64,000 nt of DNA, from contig JAFHKN010000002.1 in assembly GCA_016937575.1 (NCBI GenBank), positions 2,542,001-2,606,000 of the forward strand. Direction: 5' to 3'. A model generated the notes under the pieces. The model did not search any database. It was not told the DNA's origin and saw nothing but the letters and a program-made list of their open reading frames with translations. This DNA comes from Roseomonas aeriglobus (GTDB taxonomy: Bacteria; Pseudomonadota; Alphaproteobacteria; Sphingomonadales; Sphingomonadaceae). Numbering within the stretch: the stretch's first letter is position 1; each line of letters starts with the position of its first letter. Below, one piece after another: positions 16,611 to 25,345 of this stretch. The position numbers and the translations under genes are program-made.

Positions 16611-19166
16611 ATGACAAGGGGATATTTTCTATCGGCAACGGCGGCGGCATTGTCGATGGCCGTTTCGGCGACGGCGCAAACCACGCAACAGCAATATGTC
16701 ATCGAGCAGCAACCGCTCGCCGATGCCATCAAGGCTTGGGCAGACCTGTCCGGTCGCGAAGTCGTCGTCGCGTCCGACATCCTCGTCGGGAAGCAAAGTC
16801 GTTCGATCGCCGGCCGCTATACGCCCGAAGCCGCCTTGACGGCGCTTCTCGATGGCTCGGGTCTTCGGCTCTACGCTGTTGAAGGCGCCTTCGTGATCCG
16901 GGCTGAGCGCGGCAATGACGCTTCGGCCGGTGCCGGCGCTCCAAGAGCGGCCGATGTCGTGGTGACGGGAAGCCGCATCCGCGGGGCGCCGATCGCGTCG
17001 CCCGTCATAACGCTTGATCGCGCAGCGATCCGAGACAGCGGCATCTCGACACTTGGCGATGCCGTTCGCACGCTGCCGCAAAGCTTTGGCGGCGGTCAGA
17101 ATATCGGCGTTGGATTGAACGTCCCAACCGAGAATGGAGCCAACACCGGTGGCGGTTCGTCCGCCAACCTGCGCGGCCTAGGTAGCGACGCCACCCTGAC
17201 CTTACTCAATGGGCATCGAATGCCCTATGGCGCGGCCCGTCAGAGTGTCGATATCTCCGCCATACCGCTTCTGGCAGTCTCACGACTCGAAATCGTCCCG
17301 GACGGATCGTCCGCGCTCTATGGTTCGGACGCAGTTGCCGGCGTCGTCAATATCATTCTCCGGTCACGATTCGACGGGATAGAAACCAGTGCGGAACTCG
17401 GCGGCTCGACCGACGGCGGCAATTTTCGCCAGCTCTACGGCGCGATCGCGGGCCGTAGCTGGCAGAGCGGCGGCGCGTTTCTCGCCTACGAGTATAACCA
17501 TACTACCTCGATCCAAGCGGACGATCGCGACTATACCGCAACCCGCAGCCGCGGCCTCACCCTGTTTCCAGGCGTTCGCCGGCACAACGTCGCCGCCAGT
17601 GTCCAGCAGTCACTCTTGCCGAACGTCGATCTCGCCGTCGATGCGATCTTCAACAGCCGGAATAGCGGTTTTCGATATGCGCTGAACGCCGCAGGCGATT
17701 ACGCGATCAGCCGGGGCTTCCAGACAACGGAAGCGCAATCCTTCTCGATCGCACCGCGCCTCGATGTCGATCTGATGGGTGAATGGCGCGGGCATGTGAT
17801 CGGCAGCTTCGGCAAGGACCGCGTCGATTACGAGGCCGCTAATATCATCGGCACGACAACCGTAAGTTCGTCGAAGGGATGCTACTGCAATACGGGATAT
17901 TCGGTCGAAGTCGGGGGGGACGGCACGCTGTTCCAGCTCGCCGGTTCGCCAGTGAAACTCGCCATCGGCGGCGGCTTTCGCGGCAATCGCTACGTCAGCT
18001 TCCGCGGCGCTGGCGACCTGCAGAACATTCGGCAGAAACAGTCGATCAGCTTCGCATATGGCGAAATCAATGTTCCGCTCCTGACACCCGAGCGCGCCAG
18101 CCCGCTCGGCTATCGGCTCAACATCACCGGGGCGGTACGCTATGAACATTATGCGGGAGCCGGCGGCGTCGCGACGCCGAAGGTCGGTTTGATCTATGCG
18201 CCGACGCGGTCATTCGATCTCAAGGCGAGTTGGGGGCGCTCGTTCCGGGCACCAACCTTCCTACAACAATTCCAGTTCCAGCAAGGTCTCGCCCTTCCGG
18301 TCGCTCGGCTCGGCGGGACGGGCTTCGCTGCCACGGCAACCGCTATCGTCCTCGTCGGCGGCAACCCCGATCTTGCGCCCGAACGCGCGCAAAACCTCTC
18401 GGCGACGGTGGCGTGGCACCCGACGTCGATCCGCAACCTCGATATCGAACTGAGCTACTTCAGGACCCGATATGTCGACCGCGTCGTCAACCCGATCAAT
18501 CTGACGGCGCAGTCTCTGAGCAATCCCATCTTCCAACCGTATGTGACGCTGAACCCGACCGCGCAGCAAGTGCAGAATGCGATCGCCGTCGCCGACCTGT
18601 TCACCAACTCGACGGGAACGACCTTCGATCCGACGCGCGTCGCTGCAATCGTCAACAGTCTTAATGTCAATGCGGGACGCCAGACCGCTGCCGGTGTGGA
18701 TGTCCTGGCGAATTATCGGTTCACGCTTGGGGCTGGCGAGCTCTCGGCGCAGGTCAACGCGAGCTATCTCGAGAGTGATCGTCAGCTCACACCATTAAGC
18801 GCGGTCCAGCGTCTTGCCGGCAGCGTATTCAATCCGCCGAACTTCCGCGCGCGGGGAACCATCGGCTGGCGGTCGAAACGAATGACGCTGACGGGAACGC
18901 TAAGCCGCATCGATGGCATCACGGATGTCAGGACCACCCCCGCCACCGCCGTCGAGGGTATGACCACTCTCGATACAGTTCTTCAATTCCGCCCGGGAGA
19001 TCGCGGCATTCTGACAGGATTGGAGATCACCCTTTCGGCGCTGAATATTACCAACGCCAAGCCAGCGTCGATCTTCACGACCAGCGTGACGGACACGCCG
19101 TACGACTCGACCAACTATTCTCCCGTCGGTCGCTACCTGTCGGTCGGAGTGTCGAAGCGGTGGTAG
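16611..19166 (+). CDS. TonB-dependent receptor with STN signalling domain (probable lasso-peptide receptor)
   Basis: About 851 aa. Signal peptide (MTRGYFLSATAAALSMAVSATAQ), then a secretin/TonB N-terminal (STN) signalling domain (QPLADAIKAWADLSGREVVVAS...ALTALLDGSGLRLY), TonB box-like DVVVTGSRI, plug (LRGLGSDATLTLLNGHRM; VPDGSSALYGSDAVAGVVNIIL) and barrel ending in the C-terminal motif SVGVSKRW. A TTG start 24 bp upstream is possible, but AGCGGAG just before this ATG is better placed. The order sigma factor, anti-sigma, STN receptor, isopeptidase matches the uptake half of astexin-like lasso-peptide clusters, so the ligand is probably a lasso peptide (inference). The gene itself appears intact. 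Confidence 0.9.
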   Translation: MTRGYFLSATAAALSMAVSATAQTTQQQYVIEQQPLADAIKAWADLSGREVVVASDILVGKQSRSIAGRYTPEAALTALLDGSGLRLYAVEGAFVIRAERGNDASAGAGAPRAADVVVTGSRIRGAPIASPVITLDRAAIRDSGISTLGDAVRTLPQSFGGGQNIGVGLNVPTENGANTGGGSSANLRGLGSDATLTLLNGHRMPYGAARQSVDISAIPLLAVSRLEIVPDGSSALYGSDAVAGVVNIILRSRFDGIETSAELGGSTDGGNFRQLYGAIAGRSWQSGGAFLAYEYNHTTSIQADDRDYTATRSRGLTLFPGVRRHNVAASVQQSLLPNVDLAVDAIFNSRNSGFRYALNAAGDYAISRGFQTTEAQSFSIAPRLDVDLMGEWRGHVIGSFGKDRVDYEAANIIGTTTVSSSKGCYCNTGYSVEVGGDGTLFQLAGSPVKLAIGGGFRGNRYVSFRGAGDLQNIRQKQSISFAYGEINVPLLTPERASPLGYRLNITGAVRYEHYAGAGGVATPKVGLIYAPTRSFDLKASWGRSFRAPTFLQQFQFQQGLALPVARLGGTGFAATATAIVLVGGNPDLAPERAQNLSATVAWHPTSIRNLDIELSYFRTRYVDRVVNPINLTAQSLSNPIFQPYVTLNPTAQQVQNAIAVADLFTNSTGTTFDPTRVAAIVNSLNVNAGRQTAAGVDVLANYRFTLGAGELSAQVNASYLESDRQLTPLSAVQRLAGSVFNPPNFRARGTIGWRSKRMTLTGTLSRIDGITDVRTTPATAVEGMTTLDTVLQFRPGDRGILTGLEITLSALNITNAKPASIFTTSVTDTPYDSTNYSPVGRYLSVGVSKRW

Positions 19167-19792
19167 TCGCAGCACGATTACACTGGGCAGCCGCTGTCCT
19201 CGCGATGGCAGTCGGGCCGATCGGTTCGGCAACGGCCTGCAGCGCCCTGTCGAAATCCTCCGCGGTTCCTCCAGGCGAAAAGCGCCGGATCACTGCGCAG
19301 GACCTGATCGGTCTTCGCGAAATTGGGCATCCGGACAGCGCGCTGTTCGGCTTGCCCAGTCCCCTCGCCGTCGATCCTTCGCGCCGGAGCATTGCCTTCG
19401 TCGTTAGTCGCGCGGATGCAGAGACGAACGCCTATTGCCGGTCGCTCGTCGTTCTCGAGCTCGATGGTCGCGCCCCTGCCAAGGTCATCGACAGCGGTGG
19501 CGACATCATCGTGCAGAACGTCACCCGCGCCGGCATCCTCATCGCGAGCGGCTCTCCATTATCGGTCGTTCCACTCTGGTCGCCGGATGGATCGACGCTC
19601 GCGTATCTGCGACGGGACCAGGGCAAGACTCAGATCTGGCTGGCCGACCGGGACGGACAGACCGGACGTCAGCTCACCCATTCGGACGTCGACGTCGAGA
19701 CGTTCGAATGGGGGGCAGATGGCCGGGGCCACCAAATCCTAAACCGTTCGTGGCCCCCATTTCGTGGCCCCCAAACGGGTGGGATGTCGTGA
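19160..19792 (+). pseudogene. Truncated Atxe2-family lasso-peptide isopeptidase
   Basis: The frame starts at a GTG overlapping the receptor stop and has a signal peptide. It then reads RRITAQDLIGLREIGHPDSA, PLAVDPSRRSIAFVVSRAD, NAYCRSLVVLEL and SVVPLWSPDGSTLAYLRR...LTHSDVDVETFEWGADG, the N-terminal beta-propeller segment of the S9-like isopeptidases that linearise lasso peptides. Family members are around 650-700 aa with a C-terminal Ser/Asp/His hydrolase domain. Here homology stops near 19729 and the frame runs out 20 codons later. The catalytic domain is gone, so the product cannot hydrolyse lasso peptides. The loss lies next to an IS256-type element. Confidence 0.82.
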
Positions 19793-20036
19793 AATCCCGC
19801 GGCACGATCTGCGACGACCAATGCCTCAAAATACCAGCTTTTCTGCGGGTTCGCGAGGTTTTAGCGGTTGATTTTCGGGGGGTGAATGGTGCCCCATACA
19901 CCACCCGGATGGGCACCGTTATAATTGGAAAATTGCCGTCAAGCGTCCAGAATCAGCGAGCGTGGTGCGTTTACACGCTGTCTAGGAGCGGGATTTTTTC
20001 ACCTTCCGACCGACAAGATCGGCTAGCGTCCGCGGT
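19735..20036. other. Unassigned 300-bp spacer between isopeptidase stub and IS
   Basis: No gene recognised. It contains a 13-bp direct repeat TTCGTGGCCCCCA at 19746-19758 and 19760-19772, and a seven-base dyad GGTGCCC/GGGCACC at 19888-19894 and 19911-19917. It is more AT-rich than its flanks and may be the scar or end of a second mobile element; this is a guess. Confidence 0.4.
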
Positions 20037-20048
20037 CGTGGTGTAATT
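20037..20048 (+). repeat. Left terminal inverted repeat of IS256-type element
   Basis: CGTGGTGTAATT, matching the complement at 21418-21429. Further inward the ends remain loosely similar (GGTGT spaced alike), as expected for IS256-type ends. Confidence 0.75.
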
Positions 20049-20179
20049 TCCTGGTGTAGATGACGGTGTTGCCGGGGGTGGGGCTAGCCCCACCCCCGGC
20101 GGCGGCGTCTCGGTGGCCACCGGGTTCATCGGTTATGGTGGAAGTGTCGAAGCCCCACCCACCCGAGGAGTTGTTCCCG

Positions 20180-21391
20180 ATGACCGACGACAGACTACCG
20201 CTTGCCGAGCTGATGGCGAAGACCGGAGACGGCGATTTCCTGCGCAGCGTTGCCGAGAGCGTGCTGCAGATCATCATAGAGGCCGATGTCGACGGCCTCA
20301 TCGGCGCCGGTCGTCACGAGCGGTCCGGCGAGCGCAGCACCTGGCGCAACGGCTATCGCGACCGCAGCCTGGATACGCGGTTGGGCACGCTCAACCTGAA
20401 GATCCCCAAGCTGCGGACCGGCGCCTACTTCCCGGGCTTCCTGGAGCCCAGGAAGACGGTCGAGAAGGCGCTGGTCAGCGTCATCCAGGAGGCGTGGGTC
20501 GCCGGCGTCAGCACGCGCCGCGTCGACGAGTTGGTCCAGGCGATGGGGATGACGGGCATCTCCAAGTCGAGCGTCTCGAAGCTGTGCAAGGACATCGACG
20601 AGCGGGTGAACGCGTTCCTGAAGCGCCCGCTCGCCGGCGAGTGGCCGTATCTCTGGCTCGACGCCACCTACCTCAAGGTCCGGGAAGGCGGCCGCATCGT
20701 CAGCGTCGCCGCCATAATCGCCGTCGCCGTCACCACCGAGGGCAAGCGCGAGATCGTCGGGCTGCACATCGGTCCCAGCGAGGCCGAGCCCTTCTGGTCC
20801 ACCTTCCTGCGCGACCTGGTGAAGCGCGGGCTGAAGGGCGTGAAGCTGGTCATCAGCGACGCCCACGAAGGGCTCAAAGCCGCCATCACCCGCGTCGTCG
20901 GCGCCACCTGGCAGCGCTGCCGCGTCCACTTCATGCGCAATGCGCTGGCGCACGTGCCCAAGGGCCAGAACACCATGGTCGCCGCCGCGATCCGCCAGGT
21001 CTTCCTCCAGCCCGACCATGCCGCCGCCACCCAGACCTGGCGTCACGTCGCCGACCAGCTGCGCGCTCGCTGGCCCAAGCTCGGCGCCTGCATGGACGCC
21101 GCCGAGCACGACGTGGTCGCCTACATGACCTTCCCCGAGCAGCATCGCGCCAAGCTGCACAGCACCAACCCGCTCGAACGCCTCAACAAGGAGGTGAAGC
21201 GACGCGCCGACGTGGTGGGCATCTTCCCCAACGAGGACAGCATCACCCGCCTCATCGGCGCCGTGCTCCTCGAGCAGAACGACGAATACCAGCTCCAAAA
21301 CCGCTACATGCAGATCGAGGGCATGGCCGCCCTCGCCACACCACAGATCGAGGAGGTCGCCCAGCTACAGATTACACCCAAGGCCGCCTAA
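20180..21391 (+). CDS. IS256-family (Mutator-type) transposase
   Basis: 403 aa from an ATG preceded by GAGGAG; an upstream in-frame start at 20060 would only add a proline-rich leader. The DDE residues are visible: Asp in WLDATYLKV, Asp in VISDAHEGL and Glu in NPLERLNKEVKRR. CRVHFMRNAL, typical of the family, precedes the last. N-terminal GAGRHERSGERSTWRNGYRDR is the usual IS256 DNA-binding entry. Full length and without frameshifts, so the element is probably still active. Confidence 0.95.
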   Translation: MTDDRLPLAELMAKTGDGDFLRSVAESVLQIIIEADVDGLIGAGRHERSGERSTWRNGYRDRSLDTRLGTLNLKIPKLRTGAYFPGFLEPRKTVEKALVSVIQEAWVAGVSTRRVDELVQAMGMTGISKSSVSKLCKDIDERVNAFLKRPLAGEWPYLWLDATYLKVREGGRIVSVAAIIAVAVTTEGKREIVGLHIGPSEAEPFWSTFLRDLVKRGLKGVKLVISDAHEGLKAAITRVVGATWQRCRVHFMRNALAHVPKGQNTMVAAAIRQVFLQPDHAAATQTWRHVADQLRARWPKLGACMDAAEHDVVAYMTFPEQHRAKLHSTNPLERLNKEVKRRADVVGIFPNEDSITRLIGAVLLEQNDEYQLQNRYMQIEGMAALATPQIEEVAQLQITPKAA

Positions 21392-21417
21392 CCGATGCGG
21401 CCCGGTGCCACACCCGT

Positions 21418-21429
21418 AATTACACCACG
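21418..21429 (-). repeat. Right terminal inverted repeat of IS256-type element
   Basis: Complement reads CGTGGTGTAATT, identical to the left end. Trehalase coding sequence starts immediately outside it. Confidence 0.75.
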
Positions 21430-21748
21430 TTGACGGACATGACCTCCCGGGTGCGCCGGCGGTGGTTCGTGTCAGCATCGGCCACAATGCGGCGATGTGT
21501 TGCGCCAGCGGCTGGGCGTCCGGCTGCGCGTCTTCATTGTAAACCGGGATATCGAAGTGCGTCGCGACGAAGTCCCGCAGTTCCGCGTCGTCCGCCGGAT
21601 TTGCAGCTCGCCATGCCTAGACGATCGCATGTGGCGGAATGCGCGGCACGGCATCGGCGAAGATCTTGGAATCGGCGAACAGCCCGCGTTCCTGGACTGC
21701 AGCGAACAACGCCCCGAACAGCTGCGCCGGTGTCGATGGCCGGCTCAT
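21430..21748 (-). pseudogene. Trehalase, N-terminal fragment with premature stop
   Basis: The minus strand from an ATG at 21748 reads TPAQLFGALFAAVQERGLF, ADSKIFADAVPRIPPHAIV, stop, AWRAANPADDAELRDFVATHF, then HIAALWPMLTRT. This is the N-terminus of GH37 alpha,alpha-trehalase (family pattern LFxAVQ...DSKTFxDAVP). Codon 44 is an amber TAG (21617-21619) in otherwise conserved sequence, and the gene is cut by the IS256 end. It was doubly inactivated. The ATG overlaps the stop of the upstream MFS relic (ATGA), so both belonged to one trehalose-use operon. Confidence 0.8.
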
Positions 21749-22062
21749 GCTCTCCGCACCTGACGCTTGCGGATCGACGGCAGGAGAAGTGCGATCAGCG
21801 CCATCGGCACCAGCACGAAGTAGAATGCCTGCGCTCCCGGCAGATGCTCGAACAGCATCGCGGTCGCGAAGGACCCGATCGTCCCACCCAACGCAGAGAA
21901 GATCACGATCAGCCCGACCATCGGCGGATGGCGATGCCGCGGCAGCGCGCTGAGGGCGATCGAGCAGATCGTGGGATAGATCGGCGCCAGGAAGAAGCCC
22001 AACAGCGGAAACAGATAGGCCGCGAGGGGCATATTCGCCCAGCCCGGATCTTGGCGAAAGCG
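21745..22062 (-). pseudogene. Sugar MFS transporter, C-terminal fragment
   Basis: The frame reads DPGWANMPLAAYLFPLLGFF, LAPIYPTICSIALSALP, VGLIVIFSALGGTIGSFATA, LFEHLPGAQAFYFVLVPMA and LIALLLPSIRKRQVRRA. These are the last three to four membrane helices of a fucose-permease-like sugar transporter. Only about 100 of some 420 residues remain; the upstream part is lost near 22062. It was coupled to the trehalase start by ATGA overlap, hence a probable trehalose importer remnant. Confidence 0.75.
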
Positions 22063-22205
22063 CCCGCGTCCGATGGCCCGAGTTTCTGTCTGTATGGTCT
22101 AAACCGCGTCATATCGCCAAGCCGATCCACAAAAGGAACCACCCGGTTTCCTTTTCGTTTGCGGCCTTGAATTCAAATTCTCAAAATAAGTCAACAGAAA
22201 GGAAA

Positions 22206-22781
22206 ATGATGAAGATCGTGATCTCCGCCACGCTGCTTTCTTTGGTGTCGGTTCCGGCTTTCGCCCAAGCAGTTGCCCCATCCACGTCAGGAACGATGAC
22301 CAGCGCGGATGTCGGGGTAGAGCCGATTGCCAGCCAAAGCGGCCCAAACTACGTTCTCGCCGCGTCGGACGCGAACGTCTATCAGATAAAGGCTGCCCAG
22401 CTTGCCGCAACGCGCGCGCACCGGGACGATGTCAAATCCTACGCCAAGCGCGTCCTCGCCGAGGCACAAAGCAGCCAGAAGGCACTGATGGCAGCGCTCA
22501 AAAACGATCAGCGCACGATCAGGGCACCTTCGTCAGCGTTGTCGGCCGACCGCGCTGCTCTTCTCAAGTTGCTGCAAAAGGCACCCAAGAGCGCTTTCGA
22601 CAACCTCTATCTCACCCAGTCGGCGCAGGTGCAACAAGCGGCGTGGGCAATCCACAAAGGATACGCCCAAGACGGCACCGATCCAGCGCTGCAACAGATC
22701 GCCGGCACGGCTGTTCCCGTGCTGGAAAACGAACTCACCACCGGCAAGTCACTCACGCCCTCCGGGCTTGCGGGAAGGTGA
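22206..22781 (+). CDS. DUF4142 periplasmic protein
   Basis: About 191 aa with a signal peptide (MMKIVISATLLSLVSVPAFAQA). The four-helix DUF4142 region covers residues 50-180: YVLAASDANVYQIKAAQLAATRAHRDDVKSYAKRVLAEA...ALLKLLQKA...FDNLYLTQSAQVQQAAWAIHKGYA...VLENEL. The family is ferritin-like in fold and often stress- or envelope-linked; its activity is unknown. AGAAAGGA lies just before the double ATG (22206/22209). A strong terminator follows, so it is monocistronic. Confidence 0.88.
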   Translation: MMKIVISATLLSLVSVPAFAQAVAPSTSGTMTSADVGVEPIASQSGPNYVLAASDANVYQIKAAQLAATRAHRDDVKSYAKRVLAEAQSSQKALMAALKNDQRTIRAPSSALSADRAALLKLLQKAPKSAFDNLYLTQSAQVQQAAWAIHKGYAQDGTDPALQQIAGTAVPVLENELTTGKSLTPSGLAGR

Positions 22782-22786
22782 ACCAA

Positions 22787-22837
22787 GCTGGGCCGGGCCG
22801 AATAGCTCCCGGCGGCCTGGCCCAGCGTTTTAAACTT
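22787..22837 (+). terminator. Rho-independent terminator
   Basis: Stem GCTGGGCC...GGCCCAGC with extra pairing of the inner CGG/CCG stretch, followed by GTTTTAAACTTTTTT. Placed six bases after the DUF4142 stop codon. Confidence 0.85.
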
Positions 22838-22908
22838 TTTTATCATGGCATAAGTTGATGAGGATACAACCAGACTATCAAGTAGCGGATATAACCGAGG
22901 CGTAAAAT

Positions 22909-24489
22909 CTATCGATTTCTAGTAAGCGCAAATATGACCACAGCAATTCCCCAAAAAGCTAGCGATACGTATATTTGTTGACTAAAGAGAACCGCTCCCC
23001 CTACGATCAGACTGGCAGCGAGTACATCTCTTTGGGGCGACGGCCCCTCCTTGTTCGGTGATGGTGATGACACATGAACCGGGATTGTACCTGACTTTGC
23101 TACTTTCTCCACCAGTCCAATTAAGTCGGGAGAGGCTGCGGCCAAGCGGCCGATTCCTGCGGCCAGGCGGCGCCCACCTTTTCTCAGTTCGGCAGGACTA
23201 ATTCGCTCGCGCGCAAGCTCGCGGGCGATCGGCATCGCCCTAGCCGCGATATCGAACTCTGGGTCGAGAGTCCGTACCAATCCCTCGGCGGTCAGTAATG
23301 TGCGCAGGAGCAAGGCAAGGTCGGGCGGCAATGCCAGACGGTATTGGCGCAGTAACGTGAACACGCGCGAGAATATCTCGGACAGATCAACCTGTTTCAG
23401 GACAGCGCCACGAAACTGACCGATCAGAGACTCAAGATCCCGTTGCAACCCATCCACCTCAACGGTCCGGTCGCCTGACCAGTTTATCAGCACATCCGCG
23501 ACCGCGCGCGGATTTTCTCCCGCGATGGCTAGGACCAGGGTGACCAGCTCCGAGCGACGGTTTGGAGTCAGCGTTCCGGTGGCGCCGAAGTCGATGAAGG
23601 CGATCTTTCGGCTTGGAAGAACGAATACGTTCCCGGGATGAGGATCTGCGTGAAATCGGCCGTGAAAGATGATCATGCGCAATATGGCGTCCGCGTAGGT
23701 GCCTGCAATTGCGGCCGCGTCTGTTACCTCGTTTACTGCAATAAGGACGCCGCGCACCGAGACTCCTTCAAGCCGCTCCTGGACGTTGACGCGGCGGCCG
23801 ACATAGTCCCAAAAGAACTTCGGTGTCCTCACGCCTAGCGTGTCAAGAAATGACCCAATCCCCTCACATGCTGCCGCTTCGGCGCTCAGATCCATTTCTT
23901 GAGACAGGCTCTCGGCGAAGAAGCGCAGCAGTTCGTCAATTTTAAGCCGCCGCAGTTCCGGCACGCGCCGTTCGGCCAGACGCGCGAGTCGTCGTAGCAA
24001 TCTCAGGTCAGCGTCGACGCGGGTCGCTATTCCCGGGCGGCGCACCTTGACGATAACTTCGGTTCCATCGGGAAGGGCTGCACCGTGCACCTGGGCAATC
24101 GACGCCGCGGCAATTGGTATCCGATCGAAGCGTGCGAAGACATCAGCAATGGGCGCACCGAGAGATGAGACGAGTTCGGGTTCGATCTCGTGGAATGATA
24201 CCGAGGGAACTTGATCCTGTAATGTCGATAGCGCACTCACCCAGTCCGGTCCCAGAAGATCGCCACGTGTGGCGAGAAGCTGGCCCAACTTTATTGCGAC
24301 AGGGCCTAGATCGCGAAGAAGCGCGACTACCCGAGTTGGTGTGTCCGGCTCGACGGACCATGTCAGCGGACCGCTCGCCAACCCGACGCGTGAGGCGAGG
24401 CCACCGAGTCCGTGACGTGCGAAGATTCGTGCAAGCTCTCCAAATCTTTCCCGCTCGCTCAACGGAATATCTTCTGCAACCTTGGTCAT
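22909..24489 (-). CDS. ABC1/UbiB-family atypical kinase
   Basis: 526-aa membrane-associated atypical kinase. Hallmarks of the UbiB/ADCK family are the KxGQ motif (AIKLGQLLATRGD), the Ala-rich loop (AAASIAQVH), the lysine strand (VIVKVRRPG), the catalytic FHADPHPGNVFV and metal-binding IDFGATGTL. Two hydrophobic C-terminal helices (about 485-525) anchor it. Such proteins support ubiquinone or lipid homeostasis. Its ATG overlaps the stop of the TetR gene (ATGA), so the two form an operon and TetR probably controls it. It need not be the housekeeping ubiB, which usually sits by ubiE. Confidence 0.9.
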   Translation of the reverse strand: MTKVAEDIPLSERERFGELARIFARHGLGGLASRVGLASGPLTWSVEPDTPTRVVALLRDLGPVAIKLGQLLATRGDLLGPDWVSALSTLQDQVPSVSFHEIEPELVSSLGAPIADVFARFDRIPIAAASIAQVHGAALPDGTEVIVKVRRPGIATRVDADLRLLRRLARLAERRVPELRRLKIDELLRFFAESLSQEMDLSAEAAACEGIGSFLDTLGVRTPKFFWDYVGRRVNVQERLEGVSVRGVLIAVNEVTDAAAIAGTYADAILRMIIFHGRFHADPHPGNVFVLPSRKIAFIDFGATGTLTPNRRSELVTLVLAIAGENPRAVADVLINWSGDRTVEVDGLQRDLESLIGQFRGAVLKQVDLSEIFSRVFTLLRQYRLALPPDLALLLRTLLTAEGLVRTLDPEFDIAARAMPIARELARERISPAELRKGGRRLAAGIGRLAAASPDLIGLVEKVAKSGTIPVHVSSPSPNKEGPSPQRDVLAASLIVGGAVLFSQQIYVSLAFWGIAVVIFALTRNR

Positions 24490-25166
24490 TGCACATTCTC
24501 GATACTGAGCTTGGGAGGTAGACAGCCAGTAATAAAAAGCTCGATGCCCCGTCTCACTCGGGCGCGGGCGTTTTCATCATAGGCCGGGGGGGCGAGGCCG
24601 AGTGCCGCGCGGCGCATAGGTGCGACGATCACGAGGATCACGAACTGTTCAGCGGCGAAAACGGGGTCCGGTAGATCGAGTTCACCCTTGGCGGCAGCAG
24701 CCCCGAGAATGCTCGCCACCCACTGAGCGGCGCGCTGGAAGCCGAACTCGTGAATATTCGCGGCAAGTGCAGGAAAGCGCACGGCCTGCGCGATTACGAC
24801 ACGTTCCATTGAAGCGATGCGCGGCGTAAGCAGCCACTCGAGAAGCACGTCGGCTATCGACTGCAGCCTGTCCACGACAGCAAGATCCGCATCGACGGCC
24901 GGCTCCAGCGCCCGAAGTTGCGTGTCAATCTCGTCGAGGATCACAGCTTCGAACACACGCGCTTTGCTGCCGAACCTGGCGTAAAGAGTCCGCTTCGAGA
25001 TCTTTGCACGCTCGGCGATCATATCAGCGCTCGCGCCGTCAAAGCCATGTTCGAAGAACATTTCACGAGCGCTTTGCAGAATATGGGAGGTGAGGCGGAT
25101 CGCTGCCTCTGCCGTTGGCCTGCCAGTCCGACCGCCCCGCTTGCCGCTCCCCGATCGCCCCTTCAT
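24486..25166 (-). CDS. TetR-family regulator
   Basis: About 226 aa. The N-terminal HTH is visible as ILQSAREMFFEHGFDGASADMIAERAKISKRTLYARFGSKARVFEAVI, the classic TetR_N pattern; the ligand domain resembles TetR_C_7 types. The frame extends to 25235, but GGAGGCGAG about nine bases before the ATG at 25166 decides the start. It is the first gene of an operon with the ABC1 kinase, so probably autoregulatory. Confidence 0.9.
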   Translation of the reverse strand: MKGRSGSGKRGGRTGRPTAEAAIRLTSHILQSAREMFFEHGFDGASADMIAERAKISKRTLYARFGSKARVFEAVILDEIDTQLRALEPAVDADLAVVDRLQSIADVLLEWLLTPRIASMERVVIAQAVRFPALAANIHEFGFQRAAQWVASILGAAAAKGELDLPDPVFAAEQFVILVIVAPMRRAALGLAPPAYDENARARVRRGIELFITGCLPPKLSIENVQ

Positions 25167-25345
25167 TTCAATCTCGCCTCCGCCATGCCTGATAGTCGCT
25201 GAAATCGGCGACCGGTTGCCAAGATGCGCCACCATGTCCTGCTCACGCGCTCACGGCCACCGCCTTGTTCAATATGGGGAGATCCCTGAATACAATCGGG
25301 GGCGGTCCCGAGGATGAACGTCCCTCGTACCACGAAGCGCTGGCG

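Larger units (their letters stand above)
20037..21429 (+). mobile_element. IS256-family insertion sequence
   Basis: About 1.39 kb element carrying one transposase gene, bounded by a 12-bp inverted repeat CGTGGTGTAATT (20037-20048, and its complement at 21418-21429). The adjoining eight bases differ (TCCGCGGT on the left, TTGACGGA on the right), so no target duplication is visible. The left flank is lasso-isopeptidase sequence plus a spacer; the right flank is a trehalase gene on the other strand. This is the picture of an IS-mediated deletion or recombination, not a simple insertion. Confidence 0.85.

Noticed and set aside
20060-20179. Upstream in-frame start for the IS256 transposase
   Set aside because: It adds a Pro/Ala-rich segment overlapping the IS end; GAGGAG before ATG 20180 and the family N-terminus support the shorter form.
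20113-22170. 685-aa plus-strand frame across the IS and beyond
   Set aside because: Frame shadow of the IS256 transposase, extremely Arg-rich; it also runs through the trehalase and MFS relics on the other strand.
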